Positions 33,695 to 45,201 of a DNA stretch of 64,000 bases are shown piece by piece. The translations under genes and the position numbers were made by a program. Location: positions 112,569,127 through 112,633,126 of the forward strand of contig CM060958.1 in assembly GCA_030765055.1 (NCBI GenBank), in the 5' to 3' direction. This DNA is from Mantis religiosa (lineage: Eukaryota > Arthropoda > Insecta > Mantodea > Mantidae). Positions within the stretch are counted from its first letter, which is position 1, and every line of letters starts with the position of its first letter. Below the pieces are notes generated by a model. That model had not been told where the DNA came from. It made no database searches and saw only the letters and a program-made list of their open reading frames with translations.

Positions 33695-33798
33695 TTATAG
33701 TTTAACTGTAGACCAACTTGTATCAATAGTTATAAGTCAAAACTTGTTTAGGTTTTGAATGGCATTTTGAATAAGACAACTGTAGAGGTTTCACGAAA

Positions 33799-33990
33799 AT
33801 GGAGGATTTGGTAAAAGGAACAGAGATTAAATAATTCTATTTGAATGGCTTAACGCCTTAAGAAATCAAGCAGGAAATGGACTTAAAGACTCTGCCCCTT
33901 CATATACAATGGTTGCTTGCAGAGTTTAAAATTTATTTTACAGAGAAAAACGCCGAGTACTATTTGTATGAGTTACAGAGATGGGAGCAT
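33799..33990 (+). pseudogene. Mariner transposase N-terminal fragment
   Basis: Reads MEDLVKGTEIK, stop, FYLNGLTP, stop, EIKQEMDLKDSAPSYTMVACRV, matching the mariner HTH start (I-FL-L-G-TPKEI...SAPSY-TV). Broken by stops and then by the solo LTR. Confidence 0.6.
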
Positions 33991-34024
33991 CGCTGAGAGA
34001 AATGTGTAGTTACGAGGAGACTAT

Positions 34025-34445
34025 TGTAACTTTGTGGCTTCGTAGAATTAAAAGGCCGAGTTGGAGAAATTAAAAATCTCCTTTATTTTCGTAGGAATAC
34101 TCATAGATTACAGGATCATTACGTTACATACACCATCAGTCTACCAAGATCGATGACAATAACAGTGACAGCAGATTACACCATTAGCTCTCGTTACAAT
34201 CACACTTCCAGCTGCCTCGTTTCACAACTGTTTCACAACTGTTTGCGAGCCGTCACGTTTTTAAATACCTATTTCATAAATTCGAGATGTTTCTGGACCA
34301 AACACGAATCGAATGTTCTTTCATCTTCCAGAAGCGCAACCCTATCGGTCTTTTATCTCGCGCTATCATTATTTCTTCCGGCATATTCCTCATCTCCGGG
34401 CTTTTTATGTACACAAGCTCCGCTATCGCGATCGGGTTCGCGACA
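34025..34445 (+). mobile_element. Solo LTR, copy 3
   Basis: 421 bp from TGTAACTTTGTGG to TTCGCGACA. A perfect 4-bp duplication CTAT flanks it (34021-34024, 34446-34449), which fixes the ends. It contains TTTAAATACC as a TATA-like box. Diverged from the copies in the satellite. Confidence 0.85.
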
Positions 34446-34737
34446 CTATGTTGAAAAATAAACAAAAATAAAAATGAAAATAAATGAAAATTTCGGAAAA
34501 AGTGCCATGTACCTTTATTAGGTGGGAGACTTTTCAGACCACCTATGTACCATGTGGCCTTCTACCTTCGAAAGGGATCTTTTCTTTAACAGCAGTCATT
34601 AGTTTATGTAATGTAGGAATTGTTCTTCTTAGTTCGTAAAATTCGAGAAAATTTCTTCGTAACACATTTTTCAAATTAATTCGAAAACGTTTTGAATGTG
34701 GGAACTGTATACCACGTTTTGAAAGTTTTTCTCCTTC

Positions 34738-34965
34738 TTTTTTAATTTACGTCCGCCCCAACGTTAAGTTATATCGGACGGTGAATGAATTGAGTGAAAT
34801 GATGCTCAAATCAGACCAGGATCCATGGAGCTTAGAGTTACACGACATTCGTCTTGAAGGATAAGGTGAAATCCCGGAAAAAAACCTTATCTAGGTAAGT
34901 AACCCTGGCAGAGATTCGAACTCAGGACCTCTTGAACGAGAGGCAGACATGCTACCGAGGCGGGC
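34738..34965 (-). mobile_element. SINE family A with target-site duplication
   Basis: The tail is at the low end (T run plus AATTTACGTCCGCCC) and the head at the high end (GCTACCGAGGCGGGC). AAGTTTTTCTCCT (34723-34735) and AAGCTTTTCTCCT (34966-34978) form a 13-bp duplication with one mismatch. Confidence 0.85.
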
Positions 34966-34978
34966 AAGCTTTTCTCCT

Positions 34979-36172
34979 ATACGCTTTGACTGTTGAACCT
35001 CTTTCATTGTTGTTACATACAGTTCGTTCACTTATTCCCAATTCCGTTGCTGTGATTTTTGTAACACTATTTAATTTACATTTGTCTTCTTTACAAAAAT
35101 TCAATACATTGAATATTTACCTTTTATTTTGTGACCCTATGACTTCGCGGGGTGTGCATTTTGACTTCTTTCGAACTCGTTAGAGTAAGAGACTTAACTG
35201 TTACATTTCAGTATTGCTGAACCGTACAGGGAATAGCGTTATCTGTTTGTTTTTACGGAAGGTTCCACTGTTGACGGTCTGCATTCATCCTTTAAATACG
35301 TTGTACATAACAGGAATTCAGTGTAACATCGTACAAGAGACCACAAGAATTCCCTCTGCTGAGCTTAGATGAATGAACCAAGGCATTTTACCGAGATACG
35401 CCTCATGCACAAAAAAGTACAACCAATTCATGATCTAAATGGGCAGTCTCTTGGAATTGAACCCGCACCTCCGAATTACGAGATCGGCACGCTAAAGTGT
35501 ACCCATTACACTGGACGAGTATCCTAGGCAAAGGAAAGAGAAAGTCAAATTTTAACTTTTGTACCATATCCTACATGCGGTCTGTGTGCTGGAAGAATTA
35601 CAATATGTAAATGAATTCTGCCAGAGCTGTTCAGAAGTTTGTATGTGGTGTATAAGGAAGTATAACTAAAAATAGCCGCCGCCTGCATAGCACTGACACA
35701 GATAATGTTGAAAACAGAGAAACTACATTTCCAGGTCACTGGCTACAAGTATACACGCACAGGATTAGAGTGGCCCTTTATGTAAAAAAGACAAAAGATA
35801 TTGGATATGTAAATAAATCTGTCTGGAGGGCATAAGTATATATCGCATTTTATTATTTGCCTCAAGAGACGATTTCCTGTTTCAAGAACCATTGTTCATT
35901 GTATGTATTTGTGGCAGTCGTAAATCTGCTGTATCAGATTCATTTCATGAAAGTTGCCGGCTGGTTGCCAAGGAACTTTCCATATTTGGCTCCGACATCA
36001 TCTGAATCTGCGTCCTTTGCAAAGTCTGTGAAAACAAGACACGAGTAAGAAACAGGGACCGTATGCTTCCTTACTCTTGATAATAGTAAATGTGGTACCA
36101 CACTGTTATTGAAATAGAGAGATAAGTGTTGTGCCAACACTCGCCTCCTAAATTACTCATCACTTACTAATA
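34979..36172. other. No confirmed gene; a tRNA-like SINE head at about 35450-35525
   Basis: TGGAATTGAACCCGCACC at about 35452 is a minus-strand B box, with GCACGCTAAAGTGTACCCATTACACTGGAC as the head. The rest is AT-rich without a supported frame. Confidence 0.4.
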
Positions 36173-37594
36173 CACTCCTGGAAATAGAAATAAGAACACA
36201 TTGACGCCGGTGTGTCAGACCCACCATACTTGCTCCGGACACTGCGAGAGGGCTGTACAAGGAATGATCAGACGCACGGCACAGCGGACACACCAGGAAC
36301 CGCTGTGTTGGCCGTCGAATGGCGCTAGCTGCGCAGGGTTTGGGCACCGCCGCCGTTAGCATCAGCCAGTATGCCGTGGCATACGGAGGTCCATCGCAGT
36401 CTTTAGCACTGGTAGCATGCCGCGACAGGGTGGACGTGAACCGTATGTGCAGTTGATGGACTTTGAGCGAGGGCGTATAGTGGGCATGCGGGAGGCCGGG
36501 TGGACGTACCACCGAATTGCTGAACACGTGGGACGTGAGGTCTCAACAGTACATCGATGTTGTCACCAGTGGTCGGCGGAAGGTGCACGTGCCCGTGGAC
36601 TTGGGACCGGAACGCAGCGACGCACGGATGCACGCCAAGAACGTCGGATCCTACGCAGAGCCCTAGGGGACCGCACCGCAAATTCCCAGCAAATTAGGGA
36701 CACTGTTGCTCCTGGGGTATCGGCGAGGACCATTCGCAGCCGTCTCCATGAAGCTGGGCTACGGTCCCGCACACCGTAAGGCAGTCTTGCGCTCACGCCC
36801 CAACATCGTGCAGCCCGCCTCCTGTGGTGTCGCGACAGGCGTGAATGGAGGGACGAATGGAGACGTGTCGTCTTCAGTGATGAGAGTCGCTTCTGCCTTG
36901 GTGCCAATTATGGTCGTGTGCGTGTTTGGCGCCGTGCAGGTGAGCGCCACAATCAGGACTGCATACGACCGAGGCACACAGGGCCAACACCCGGCATCAT
37001 GGTGTGGAAAGCAATCTCCTACACTGGCCGTACACCTCTGGTGATCGTCGAGGGGACACTGAATAGTGCACGGTACATCCAAACCGTCAGCGAACCCATC
37101 GTTCTACCATTCCTAGACCGGCAAGGGAACTTGCTGTTCCAACAGGACAATGCACGTCCGCATGATTCCCGTGCCACCCAACGTGCTCTAGAAGGTGTAA
37201 GTCAACTACCCTAGCCAGCAAGATCTCCCGATCTGTCACCCATTGAGCATGTTTGGGACTGGATGAAACGTCGTCTCACGCGGTCTGCACGTCCAGCACG
37301 AACGCTGGTCTAACTGAGGCGCCAGCTGGAAATGACATGGCAAGCCGTTCCACAGGACTACATCCAGCATCTCTACGATCATCTCCATGGGAGAATAACA
37401 GCCTGCATTGCTGCGAAAGGTGGATATACACAGTACTAGTGCCGACATTGTGCATGCTCTGTTGTCTGTGTCAATGTGCCTATGGTTCTGTCAGTGTGAT
37501 CATGTGATGTATCTGACCCCAGGAATGTGTCAATTAATTTTCCTCTTCCTGGGACAATGACTTCACGGTGTTCTTATTTCAATTTCCAGGAGTG
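36173..37594 (+). mobile_element. Tc1 element, 1422 bp, nearly intact
   Basis: Terminal repeats CACTCCTGGAAATAGAAATA (left) and the complement of CACTCCTGGAAATTGAAATA (right) lie between TA at 36171-36172 and TA at 37595-37596. The length and the single-gene layout fit the Tc1 family. The inner parts of the TIRs extend to AAGAACAC. It is the best preserved DNA transposon in the window. Confidence 0.93.
36417..37439 (+). pseudogene. Tc1 transposase with three in-frame stops
   Basis: One continuous 340-codon frame from ATG 36417 to TAG 37437, with stops at 36777 (TAA), 37212 (TAG) and 37311 (TAA) and no frameshift. The order is a paired-like HTH (ERGRIVGMREAGWTYHRIAEH, then STVHRC), a second basic HTH, VVFSDESRF (first catalytic Asp), QQDNARPH (second Asp) and SPDLSPIEHVWDWM (Glu), that is a DD34E triad. 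Length and motifs are normal for Tc1. The three stops make this copy inactive. The end TIRs could still be recognised by a transposase encoded elsewhere (inference). Confidence 0.92.
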
Positions 37595-37649
37595 TATTAC
37601 ACAGAGATGTAGGGATATGACTACATATTTATACTGGTATTTCAATGTT

Positions 37650-38735
37650 CAAGGGGTTATTGTAAAGTCCTAATATCACCCGGTAGTTTTTATGACAGAG
37701 TGATGAAAATTTTTCAGTTTTATCATTGATCCCTCGGGGCATAATGTTGGTAATTTCAGTGATTTACATCCTTTTGTTTATTTACAGTCAGTACCAGAAG
37801 TGACTGAGGTGTAAGATGGAGAAAATTGAGGCTTCTAGTGTGATCAAGTTCCTGCACTTGAGGGGCGAAACTTCCCGGGAAATCCATGATGAGATGACGG
37901 CTGTTTATGGAAATTATTGCTTATCGCATGACACTATTGTGAGGTGGAAAAGAAATTTTCAAACTGGTCGCCAATCCCTGACCGACTTAGAGCTGGTAGT
38001 TCATTAATGACAGACGATGCTACATAGTGAAGAAAGTGGAGTGTTTCATACTGGAAGAAGGACGAGCAATCATCCAAATGAACATGAATGAGACACATCT
38101 TAGTTATGGTAGTGTGTGGAAAATTATTCATGACGAACTGCACATGTCTAAGATGGCTGCACAGTTAGTTCCACGTTTGGTAACTCCTTTCTTAAGTCAA
38201 ACACAGCGTGAGTTTCAAGACAGATGTTGATACTGCTGGAACAGGTTGAAGATGATTTTTTATCGTCTGGTAACCAAGGTTGAATCATGGATCCAGGAGT
38301 ATGATGCAGAGACAAAAACATTAGCATGGAATGGAAACATACCGATTCCCTCAAAGGTGCAAAAGTCGCTGAGAAGGACATGCCTTTAGTTTTGTGGGAC
38401 TGTCATGGAGTCATCGTAACAGATTATCTTGCCAAGGATCAAACCATCACTGGCAGATACTACTGCAAACTTCTGGACAAGTTACGAGCAGCTCAGATTA
38501 AGAAACGACGCGTTATGCTCTCCAAAGTTGTTCGTCTTCTGGCTGACAATGCACCAGCTCATTCATCTCAAGTTGCAGTTGACAAAACAAGGGAATGTGG
38601 CTTTGAGGCCTTACAGCATCCGCCTTGTTCGTCCAATCTCGCACCAAGTGACTTTTTGTTGTTCCCGGAATTGAAGACTCCGATGCGTGGTCGCCGATTT
38701 GACAACACAAATGATGTAATTAATGAATTGGAGAT
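37650..38735 (+). mobile_element. Mariner family M2, copy 1, 3'-truncated
   Basis: The left end (CAAGGGGTTATTGTAAAGTC, then ATCACCCGGTAG) is a decayed version of the terminal repeat at 45202. Leader, ATG and most of the transposase are shared with the 45202-47041 copy. The match stops at about 38735, and the right terminal repeat is missing. Confidence 0.8.
37816..38735 (+). pseudogene. Mariner M2 transposase, copy 1
   Basis: Starts MEKIEASSVIKFLHLRGET with the mariner HTH, then VYGNYCLSHDTIVRWKRNFQTG. A frameshift near 38000 precedes VKKVECFILEE and HDELHMSKMAAQLVPRL. The first catalytic Asp block is mutated (VTKVESW in place of T-DESW). Later LLADNAPAHSSQVA (second Asp) and SNLAPSDFLLFPELK (third Asp) are kept. 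The C-terminal end is lost. Relative to the copy at 45366 it keeps the third block better. Confidence 0.8.
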
Positions 38736-38911
38736 TCTAATTCCTTTTGAGATTAATAACATTAGTTATTAAGGATAATATGTTTTCAGGTTGGTTAGTA
38801 TCTCCAAGTACAGGTCATACATGTTTTTATTTATTTGAGAGCGTGGGACGAGTTGTTGTGAAGGGTGAAGCATAGTGGACTGTGATCGCGATATCTTCTT
38901 CAACATCTTAC

Positions 38912-39118
38912 CTAGTTGTACCACTGTCGTGGTGTTAGGGGATTCTTGTTCCTCTATCGCATTAAGGCAGGCCTGAGGAACCGAAGCTCTGGATCTTCAC
39001 AGAGAACCAGGATAGAGGATCAGCCCCATGCCTGATATCAGGGTGAAGGAAGTGCATGATATATATGACGGTCAGATGTGTGTAGGAAAGATGATGAAGC
39101 AATTGGTGGAATGCTAGC
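38912..39118 (+). repeat. Dispersed repeat E, copy 2
   Basis: Shares TAGTTGTACCA, TCGTGGTGTTAGGGGA, GAGAACCAGGATAGAGGATCAG and ATGATATATATG with 31030-31215. It runs directly into a minus-strand SINE B fragment. Confidence 0.75.
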
Positions 39119-39265
39119 AGCGAATACCAAAGGACCCGGAGAAAACCCGCCCCAGCGCTATGTTGTCCACCACAAATCTCACTTTGCGGTCGCCTGTGAT
39201 TGAACCAGGGCCACTTTGGTGAGAACCAAGCAGTCTAACGACTCAGCCATGGCGCGGCCGTGTAC
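39119..39265 (-). mobile_element. SINE family B, 3'-truncated
   Basis: The minus strand reads the head CGCGCCATGGCTGAGTCG, a B-box region changed to TTCAATCACAGGC, and the body GGGGCGGGTTTTCTCCGGG, ending there. The family tail is missing. Confidence 0.75.
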
Positions 39266-39741
39266 GCACTATCAGATGCCGAAAGTTTAAATAATTTTCA
39301 TTGAGGATTGAATCTTTATGCTTACATTTCCGAAATATTACTTGTTTATTTGAATGTGAACCTAAGTTCAAATGCTTTATGTAAAGCTAATGTCACCAAG
39401 TCAGGTTTTAGAGAGTGACTAATTGCAAGCAAAGCTGATGGTACGCCTCAGTCAGAAAATATCAACTTTGTAATACATTAGTGGGAAAACTGTTGGAAGA
39501 GGGAAAAAAAACTGGAACGCTGAAGTAGATAAAATTAAGGCACCAATTATCAAAATATCTGCACTTACCTAACACCCTGTACTAAAGAGATAATATAACA
39601 AATAACGGATTCTGTCAAAAGATTTAATGGCCAGGCGCATTCCAATGTATTACTACTCGCAAAATTACTATTCATAGATGTCGTAGTTTTACAAAATCTG
39701 AATGAATTTTAATACATAGTTCTTGGAGAACAAAGGGTAGA
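39266..39741. other. No recognised gene
   Basis: AT-rich and featureless. Confidence 0.4.
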
Positions 39742-40030
39742 AATTAATTAGAGCCAACTGAAAAGTTCAATGCCACGGCCGGGATTTGAACCACGGATCT
39801 CCTGGTTTCCGTCCAGTCGCTCTAACCCCTTGAGCTACCATGGCCAACGTGCCATCCTGACATTAAATTCTCCATAATGGAGAATTGGAGATAATTAGAG
39901 AATTTAATGTTAGGATGGCACGTTGACCATGGTAGGTCAAGGTGTTACAGCGACTGAACAGAAACCAGGAGATCCGTGGTTCAAATCCCGGCCATGGCAT
40001 TGAATTTTTCAGTTGGCTCTAATTAATTAA
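39742..40030. mobile_element. SINE family C inverted dimer (foldback)
   Basis: The left arm 39742-39883 (minus) and right arm 39897-40030 (plus) are near-complementary, with about a dozen central bases. The arms begin and end AATTAATTAGAGCC / GGCTCTAATTAATT. Each contains the tRNA-like A and B boxes of family C (GGTTCAAATCCCGG on the plus arm). It would fold into a hairpin of about 135 bp. Confidence 0.85.
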
Positions 40031-40804
40031 AAATCACCCATATACCGGAGTAATGTATTTAAAAGGATTAATTCTTTAAGGATTAATTCCTCAATATAAA
40101 TTCACATTAAATGGTGGAAAATTCGCATTTCATCTCCTATGCTCTGCGGCAAACAAAACGATATTTTATTGACATTCGGGAGGGAAGAAACAGAGAGACA
40201 GAGGTACTTCAAAGAACGCTTTTAAGCGCAATTGGTTACAGAGAGTTACCGGCTTGTATCAGATTATTCTGACCTTCTTTCTTATTTTTTCTTCCACCAT
40301 GATATCCAAATAAGGTGTTTTACCACGTTTTTCATTTATGTTAGTTTTTTTGTCAAAAACCCTTTCTGCTACTTCTCTCCTTCGTAGTCACTGAAGCACC
40401 CATCCATATAATCAAAGTTATTTAAAAGCATGTCTCAGAACTGCAGGATGTACTCCATATAGGTAGAGAGGAAACAATATAATGCTAACTAGATATTCCC
40501 GTAATAAAAAAAGATCATTAAAATTTATCAAAAACCTTGTTCTCCAAACCTTCTACGTCACAAAGCTGCGACTAATACCTTAGGAATACGAAACCATCCA
40601 GATTGGGTGTGAAGGCCAAATTACATCATATTTTGATCAGTGATTGTAAAGATGCAAGGTAATGCAGCTCTAAACTATTGTAACTCCCTTATCTAATTGT
40701 TTCGGCAATCATAACTAGGGCCAGGAAGTTGTTGACCTAAAAGTTCTCTAAAACTGAGTTATAAAATGCCCTTAAAAAGTATAACAATGTACGGAAAGAT
40801 AGCG
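40031..40804. other. No recognised gene
   Basis: AT-rich and featureless. Confidence 0.4.
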
Positions 40805-41075
40805 CCAGACAGAAAAATTCAATGCCATAGCCGGGATTTGGACCACGGATCTTCTGGTTTCCGTCCAGCCGCTTTAACCTTTGAGCTACTATAGGAAACG
40901 TGATGATATTACATTAAATTCTCCAACTTACTCGCATTACTGAGTCGGACGGAAACCAGAAAATCCATGGTTCAAATCCCGGCTATGGCATTGAATGTTC
41001 CAGTCTGGCTCTATCTTTCCATACTTCAGCCTACACACAGCTAGTGTCAAAGAGCAATTAATTTCCATTTAAAAT
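40805..41075. mobile_element. SINE family C inverted pair, truncated
   Basis: A minus copy at 40810-40925 (AAAAATTCAATGCCATAGCC, then TCTTCTGGTTTCCGTCC) meets a plus copy at about 40940-41075 (GACGGAAACCAG, the B box GGTTCAAATCCCGG, and the tail CACACAGCTAGTGTC). The plus copy lacks its A-box half. Confidence 0.8.
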
Positions 41076-41292
41076 GAAAAAAATGACCTAACAAAAATTA
41101 AAAACTTCTTTCATAATGATAAATTAAATACTGTCACAAATAATAAATATATGGTTCGAATAATGACAGTTTAAAATTTACTTTCTTAGTAAATAATGCA
41201 ATTATTGCTACTAAATAATAGATAAATTGAAAAATCATCAGGTCATTACTCATTCACAGTACAGTTACTGTACTCATTAGCCAAAACACACT

Positions 41293-42110
41293 TTACTTAG
41301 CGTTCCAGTACACCACCACTGTCATCTTCAAGTTATCAAAAGTAAAGGAACGGCGATTGTCAGCTAAAACTGTTCCATACTTTGAGAAACTTCTCTCCAC
41401 TTCCACAGATGTTATAGGTGCATATTTGAAAAACACTATGTCACTGCCTGTTAAATCCTGTTTAAAAATATCAGTTCTGAAGTTTTCTCCAGATAAGATA
41501 TCGGCAATCTGACAAACTGTTTGGTATCCTCTATTTTTGTCCAACACAAAATTTAGTTTCTGTCGAAATTTTGTCCCCAATCTCACCTTTTACATTTTGT
41601 ATCCTCTCTTCCACAACCCTCAATAACTCAATCGACTTATCTATGTCATGCCACTTTCTTCAAGGCGGGTTATGGTATCCGTAAGAAATACAAAATTTTA
41701 TTTAATGAAAGCGAATTTACCTTGGATTTGAGTATCAGAAAACAGATTATGTGCGCTCTCAATTGCATTAAAATCTACCCTATCAAAGCTATTCACACTT
41801 CTCTCACTATTTGAAAACTGTCACAGTGGTATATATATGTAGTTAACCATGTACCCCAGTGTTTTAAAATTGGTGCCCAGGGTAAAGCTATATTAGGGGC
41901 TTTTTCTTTCAGAAAATTGTTTCTTATGAGTGGAAATTAGTGTACCTACTTCTGGAAATGTTAATCTGATCTGTTCCGAAATTCGTTGAAAAGCATGGGC
42001 CAAGCACGTAACATTCACCAACTTATTGCAAAACGATTGGATTGATTTTGCCGCCTTTACCATGTAAGGCACCGCGTGTGTTAGGAAGACCTCCATTGCA
42101 GCTGTAGGTG
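41293..42110 (-). pseudogene. hAT-like transposase, C-terminal half
   Basis: On the minus strand, 42096-41893 reads APYMVKAAKSIQ, NVTCLAHAFQRISEQIR and FPEVGTLISTHKKQF, the CLAHALHR region of a hAT group common in arthropods. 41586-41293 reads DILSGENF, FFKYAPITSVEVERSFSKY and NRRSFTFDNLKM, the hAT dimerisation motif. The two blocks are separated by decayed sequence. At about 42127 the reading is cut by the mariner fragment. Differs in family from the hAT at 24001. Confidence 0.8.
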
Positions 42111-42126
42111 ATAACTGAACATATCT

Positions 42127-42290
42127 GAAGCCGCCTGGTTCTCACAAGCGGGAACCAGGAGTAAAAACAATGAAACTACTACGGCGTGTTTGTTTCACAT
42201 TAAGCTAAGAGAATATAATAAGATTGCACTTTAGTGCGAAAAAGTATGACAGTAAAAAAATTATGATCATTCTTTATTGAACAGCTGTAG
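42127..42290 (-). mobile_element. Mariner 5' fragment, same family as 21753-23048
   Basis: The minus strand matches the first 160 bases of the 21753 element: GCTGTTCAATAAAGAATGA, TTTTTCGCACTAAA, AATGTGAAACAAACACGC, GGTTCCCGC. It ends before the transposase start. Confidence 0.8.
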
Positions 42291-42579
42291 TAGTTTCGCT
42301 TCGCTTTATCTTTTCTCACGGTTAAGATAAATTATGACCGCTCAGGCTTCCAACGGTCCTGGCTAAATGCTGCAGTCTATTGCTACAATCGCGATCGCAA
42401 ATTCTAAGAAAGAACTCTGTCGCGACAGGATGGTGCATTCAACTGCCTCGGACTAAGGCAAACAATAGGTAAAGTTTGCGCTCAAGTTAGAGTGTGGGAA
42501 CCTGAGTATTTACAAATGTTCAGGGACATTAGATTGAGCAAAAAACATTTGTGTCAGATAAGCATTGGTGTATTATTTT

Positions 42580-43139
42580 AGTTAATTGATGGAAATTAAT
42601 CTTTTCTTGACACTAGCTGTATATAGGCTTAGGTGTTTGATAGATTCAATATGAAAAATTCAATGCCATGGCCGGGATTTCAACCACGGATCCTCTGGTT
42701 TCCGTCCAGTCACTCTAACCCATTGAGCTAGTATGACCAACGAGCCGTACTGACATTAAATTCTCATTTTGACCCGATAGACCAATAGGGGCTTTCGCAT
42801 CCAATATACACCGTTTGTGGCGATTTGGACTTACTTACTTGAGTCCAATGCTTCATCATTTAACTCTTATTATTTTAGTTAATTGATGAATATTAATCAT
42901 TTCTTCACACTAGCCGTACATAGGCTAAAGTTTTTGATAGAAAAAGTCAACATGAAAAATTCAATGCCTTGGCCGAGGTTTGACCCACGGATCCTCTGGT
43001 TTCCGTCCAGTGGCTCGAACCCATTGAGCTGCCATGGCCAACGTGTCGGCCTAACATTAAATTTTCCATTTTACTTGTATATTTCCCCGGTAGACTACTA
43101 GGGGCTCTCGCATCCAAGATACGTCATTTGTGGTATATT

Positions 43140-43140
<1 letters not shown>
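42580..43140 (-). mobile_element. Two SINE family C copies in tandem
   Basis: Both read on the minus strand, at 42580-42850 and 42870-43140. Each has the tail (ATTGATGGAAATTAATC or equivalent, then CACTAGC-GTA), AAAAATTCAATGCC, a B-box complement, the A-box region (AACCCATTGAGCT) and the 5' part (AGGGGCT-TCGCATCC). They define the family length at about 270-290 bp. Confidence 0.85.
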
Positions 43141-43175
<35 letters not shown>

Positions 43176-43252
43176 GTATATCATTCTTGCTTATAGATGA
43201 CTGTCCCTTTGGGTTATTACTACTATCATCATCATCATCATCATTGCTAGTT
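43140..43252 (+). repeat. (TA)n and (CAT)n microsatellites
   Basis: TA run at about 43145-43172 and CAT run at about 43225-43245. Confidence 0.9.
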
Positions 43253-45201
43253 CCTACCACATAGGGACGGCTTCACATGCAAGGGTTAATTAAACAATGA
43301 GATATGTGCTGCCTGGGTGTGCGCCTCTACCGTTATCGTTTCCCTCGTAACTTTGTGTTCCATAGAACAGTTAAGAGAGGCTGCAAATATGTAACCATAT
43401 GGTTTCCTTGTATACAGGGTTTTTCAAGACGACACCGCACAAACATATAGAAGTAGTTGCTGAGCTCCTATGTGACACATATAGATAGATTTACCGCCAA
43501 CAGAGCCGTACAAAAATGCTGCAGAATAAGTGTGGATTAGGCAGTGACAGTAACAACGACGCGTGGTTCACGCTATTGGGAGTTCGCAGGTATAGGTCAC
43601 ACGCCATGCCGCGTGCTCTAGCTGTTTGTAAACATACCGGCATACTCCGCAATAGTTTGCTACCATGGACAATTTCTTTGGCGTATGAAAACTCAATAAA
43701 GAAGCTATTTCTTAATTATTGCTTATGAGTGCTTAACATGTTTCAAAATTCCGTTATAGAAGTCCATGATTACAAATAATCTGGTGGACATATGCAACTT
43801 ATACCTTTTAGAGGGAAGTTAATGTTAGTGAGGTTGAGGATGGAAGCATTAAATGATAAAAGAACAGAAAACAACACCAAAGAATTGTAGATAAATTAAC
43901 CAAAACTAAATAGCTTATACAATGAGACGAGCACTTTACTTCATTATGTTTGATAATACCAAATAAAGCATTTTAAGTGAAAGTGAAGCTGCCGATATTT
44001 ACAGTAAGTGGTTGAAAGTATTGTATAATTAAGATCATAACAAAATGCTCTCTGAAGTTAAGCAAATAAATACTACCATTGATGTAACTATGTTTACAAT
44101 TCATATTTTTAATGAAACTAAATTAACCGAGCCCTCGGTTCCCTTCAGTTCTTCCATCCATCAAAATAATATCCGTCATATCGGCCTTCATATAGCTCTC
44201 CATATTGCTTGGATTTGCTATCTAAGTACGCGCAAAATCCTCCCTCTTAGGACGGAATGTGTAGTTTTACACTGAAGAGCAACCTTGGAGCTGTCCGAGT
44301 TATTAGTCGACTTTTGCACAAGTAAGTGCCCTTCGCCCCATTACCTGAAAGGTAGGCTAGGGTCACTGATAAAGAGCAAGGAGCAATGTTTTTGTTTTCG
44401 TGGCTGGTGCGCCCCAATAACAACTTTTGAGGTTCACACACCAGTGGTTACTGAGCTGCCTAATCACAAAATCCTGTAATATTTAATGTTGTATAAAATT
44501 AAACCTAACAGAATTTCGAAGCTGCAACATGGAAATTTGGACTAGTTAAGTTATAAACTACGTGAAGGCTAAAATCGTTCGATGTTGTTTTGAAACAACG
44601 TGTATAGTAACTTACTTCACCTGTTTGCTCTTATGAGGCTAGAGCGATAGCATCTTGTGAGGAAGACTTGATAAGCAAATTTCCCTTCTAAACAAAACAA
44701 TTCTAACAACGCTTACCGTACTTATAATAACGGTTATTGTACAACTCTTGTTTGAGAAAGAACAACAGAACTCATGAATTTAATTAAACGTAATTCCTTG
44801 AGACTCAACTTTCTTGGCTGTAAAGGTAATGAATAAGCATGTCCCAGCAGAAGCCCAGGGATGAAGACAAAAGGTTCAGAGCGTACTTGGCAGAGTTCTG
44901 AGGATACAACAAGTGGTAGGTTATTGTCAAAGGCACTCGAGACATCACATGAGGCACTGCTCTTAACCACTCCACCCCGTAATCTTCCCTTTGAAGGGCA
45001 AGTGCCATGTTGGCATGGAAACAAAAGCGGAATCTTAGCTCGCAGCATAGCAGCACTGAAACAACTGCACACTGTATCAGACTGAAATGTACACATAATC
45101 ATACTTGATATGTCTGTGATAGCATTATCAGTTACCCAATACCACATAATTTTGAATTGAAATCTACTAACTTTGAAATCAAAAACACAAAACAGAATAT
45201 T
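43253..45201. other. No recognised gene
   Basis: GTATACAGGGTTTTTCAAGACG at 43409 resembles a DNA-transposon end, without a partner. At 44734-45147 (minus, 137 codons) and 44861-45085 (plus) opposing frames overlap; neither shows a known motif. Confidence 0.35.

Larger units (their letters stand above)
32718..34020 (+). mobile_element. Mariner remnant interrupted by a Harbinger
   Basis: GAAGGTCGGCTGATAAGTTC at 32720 matches the terminal repeat style of many insect mariners. The transposase start appears only at 33799 (ATGGAGGATTTGG). The intervening 900 bases are the Harbinger remnant. After 34020 the solo LTR at 34025 cuts the frame off. No right end is visible. Confidence 0.55.

Noticed and set aside
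43258..43400. THAP-type zinc finger exon (start MRYVLPGCA)
   Set aside because: The later Cys/His positions and the AVPTIF-like end are absent.
44734..45147. 137-codon minus frame as a host gene
   Set aside because: An opposing frame is equally open, there is no known motif, and no splice, start or poly(A) evidence sets it apart.
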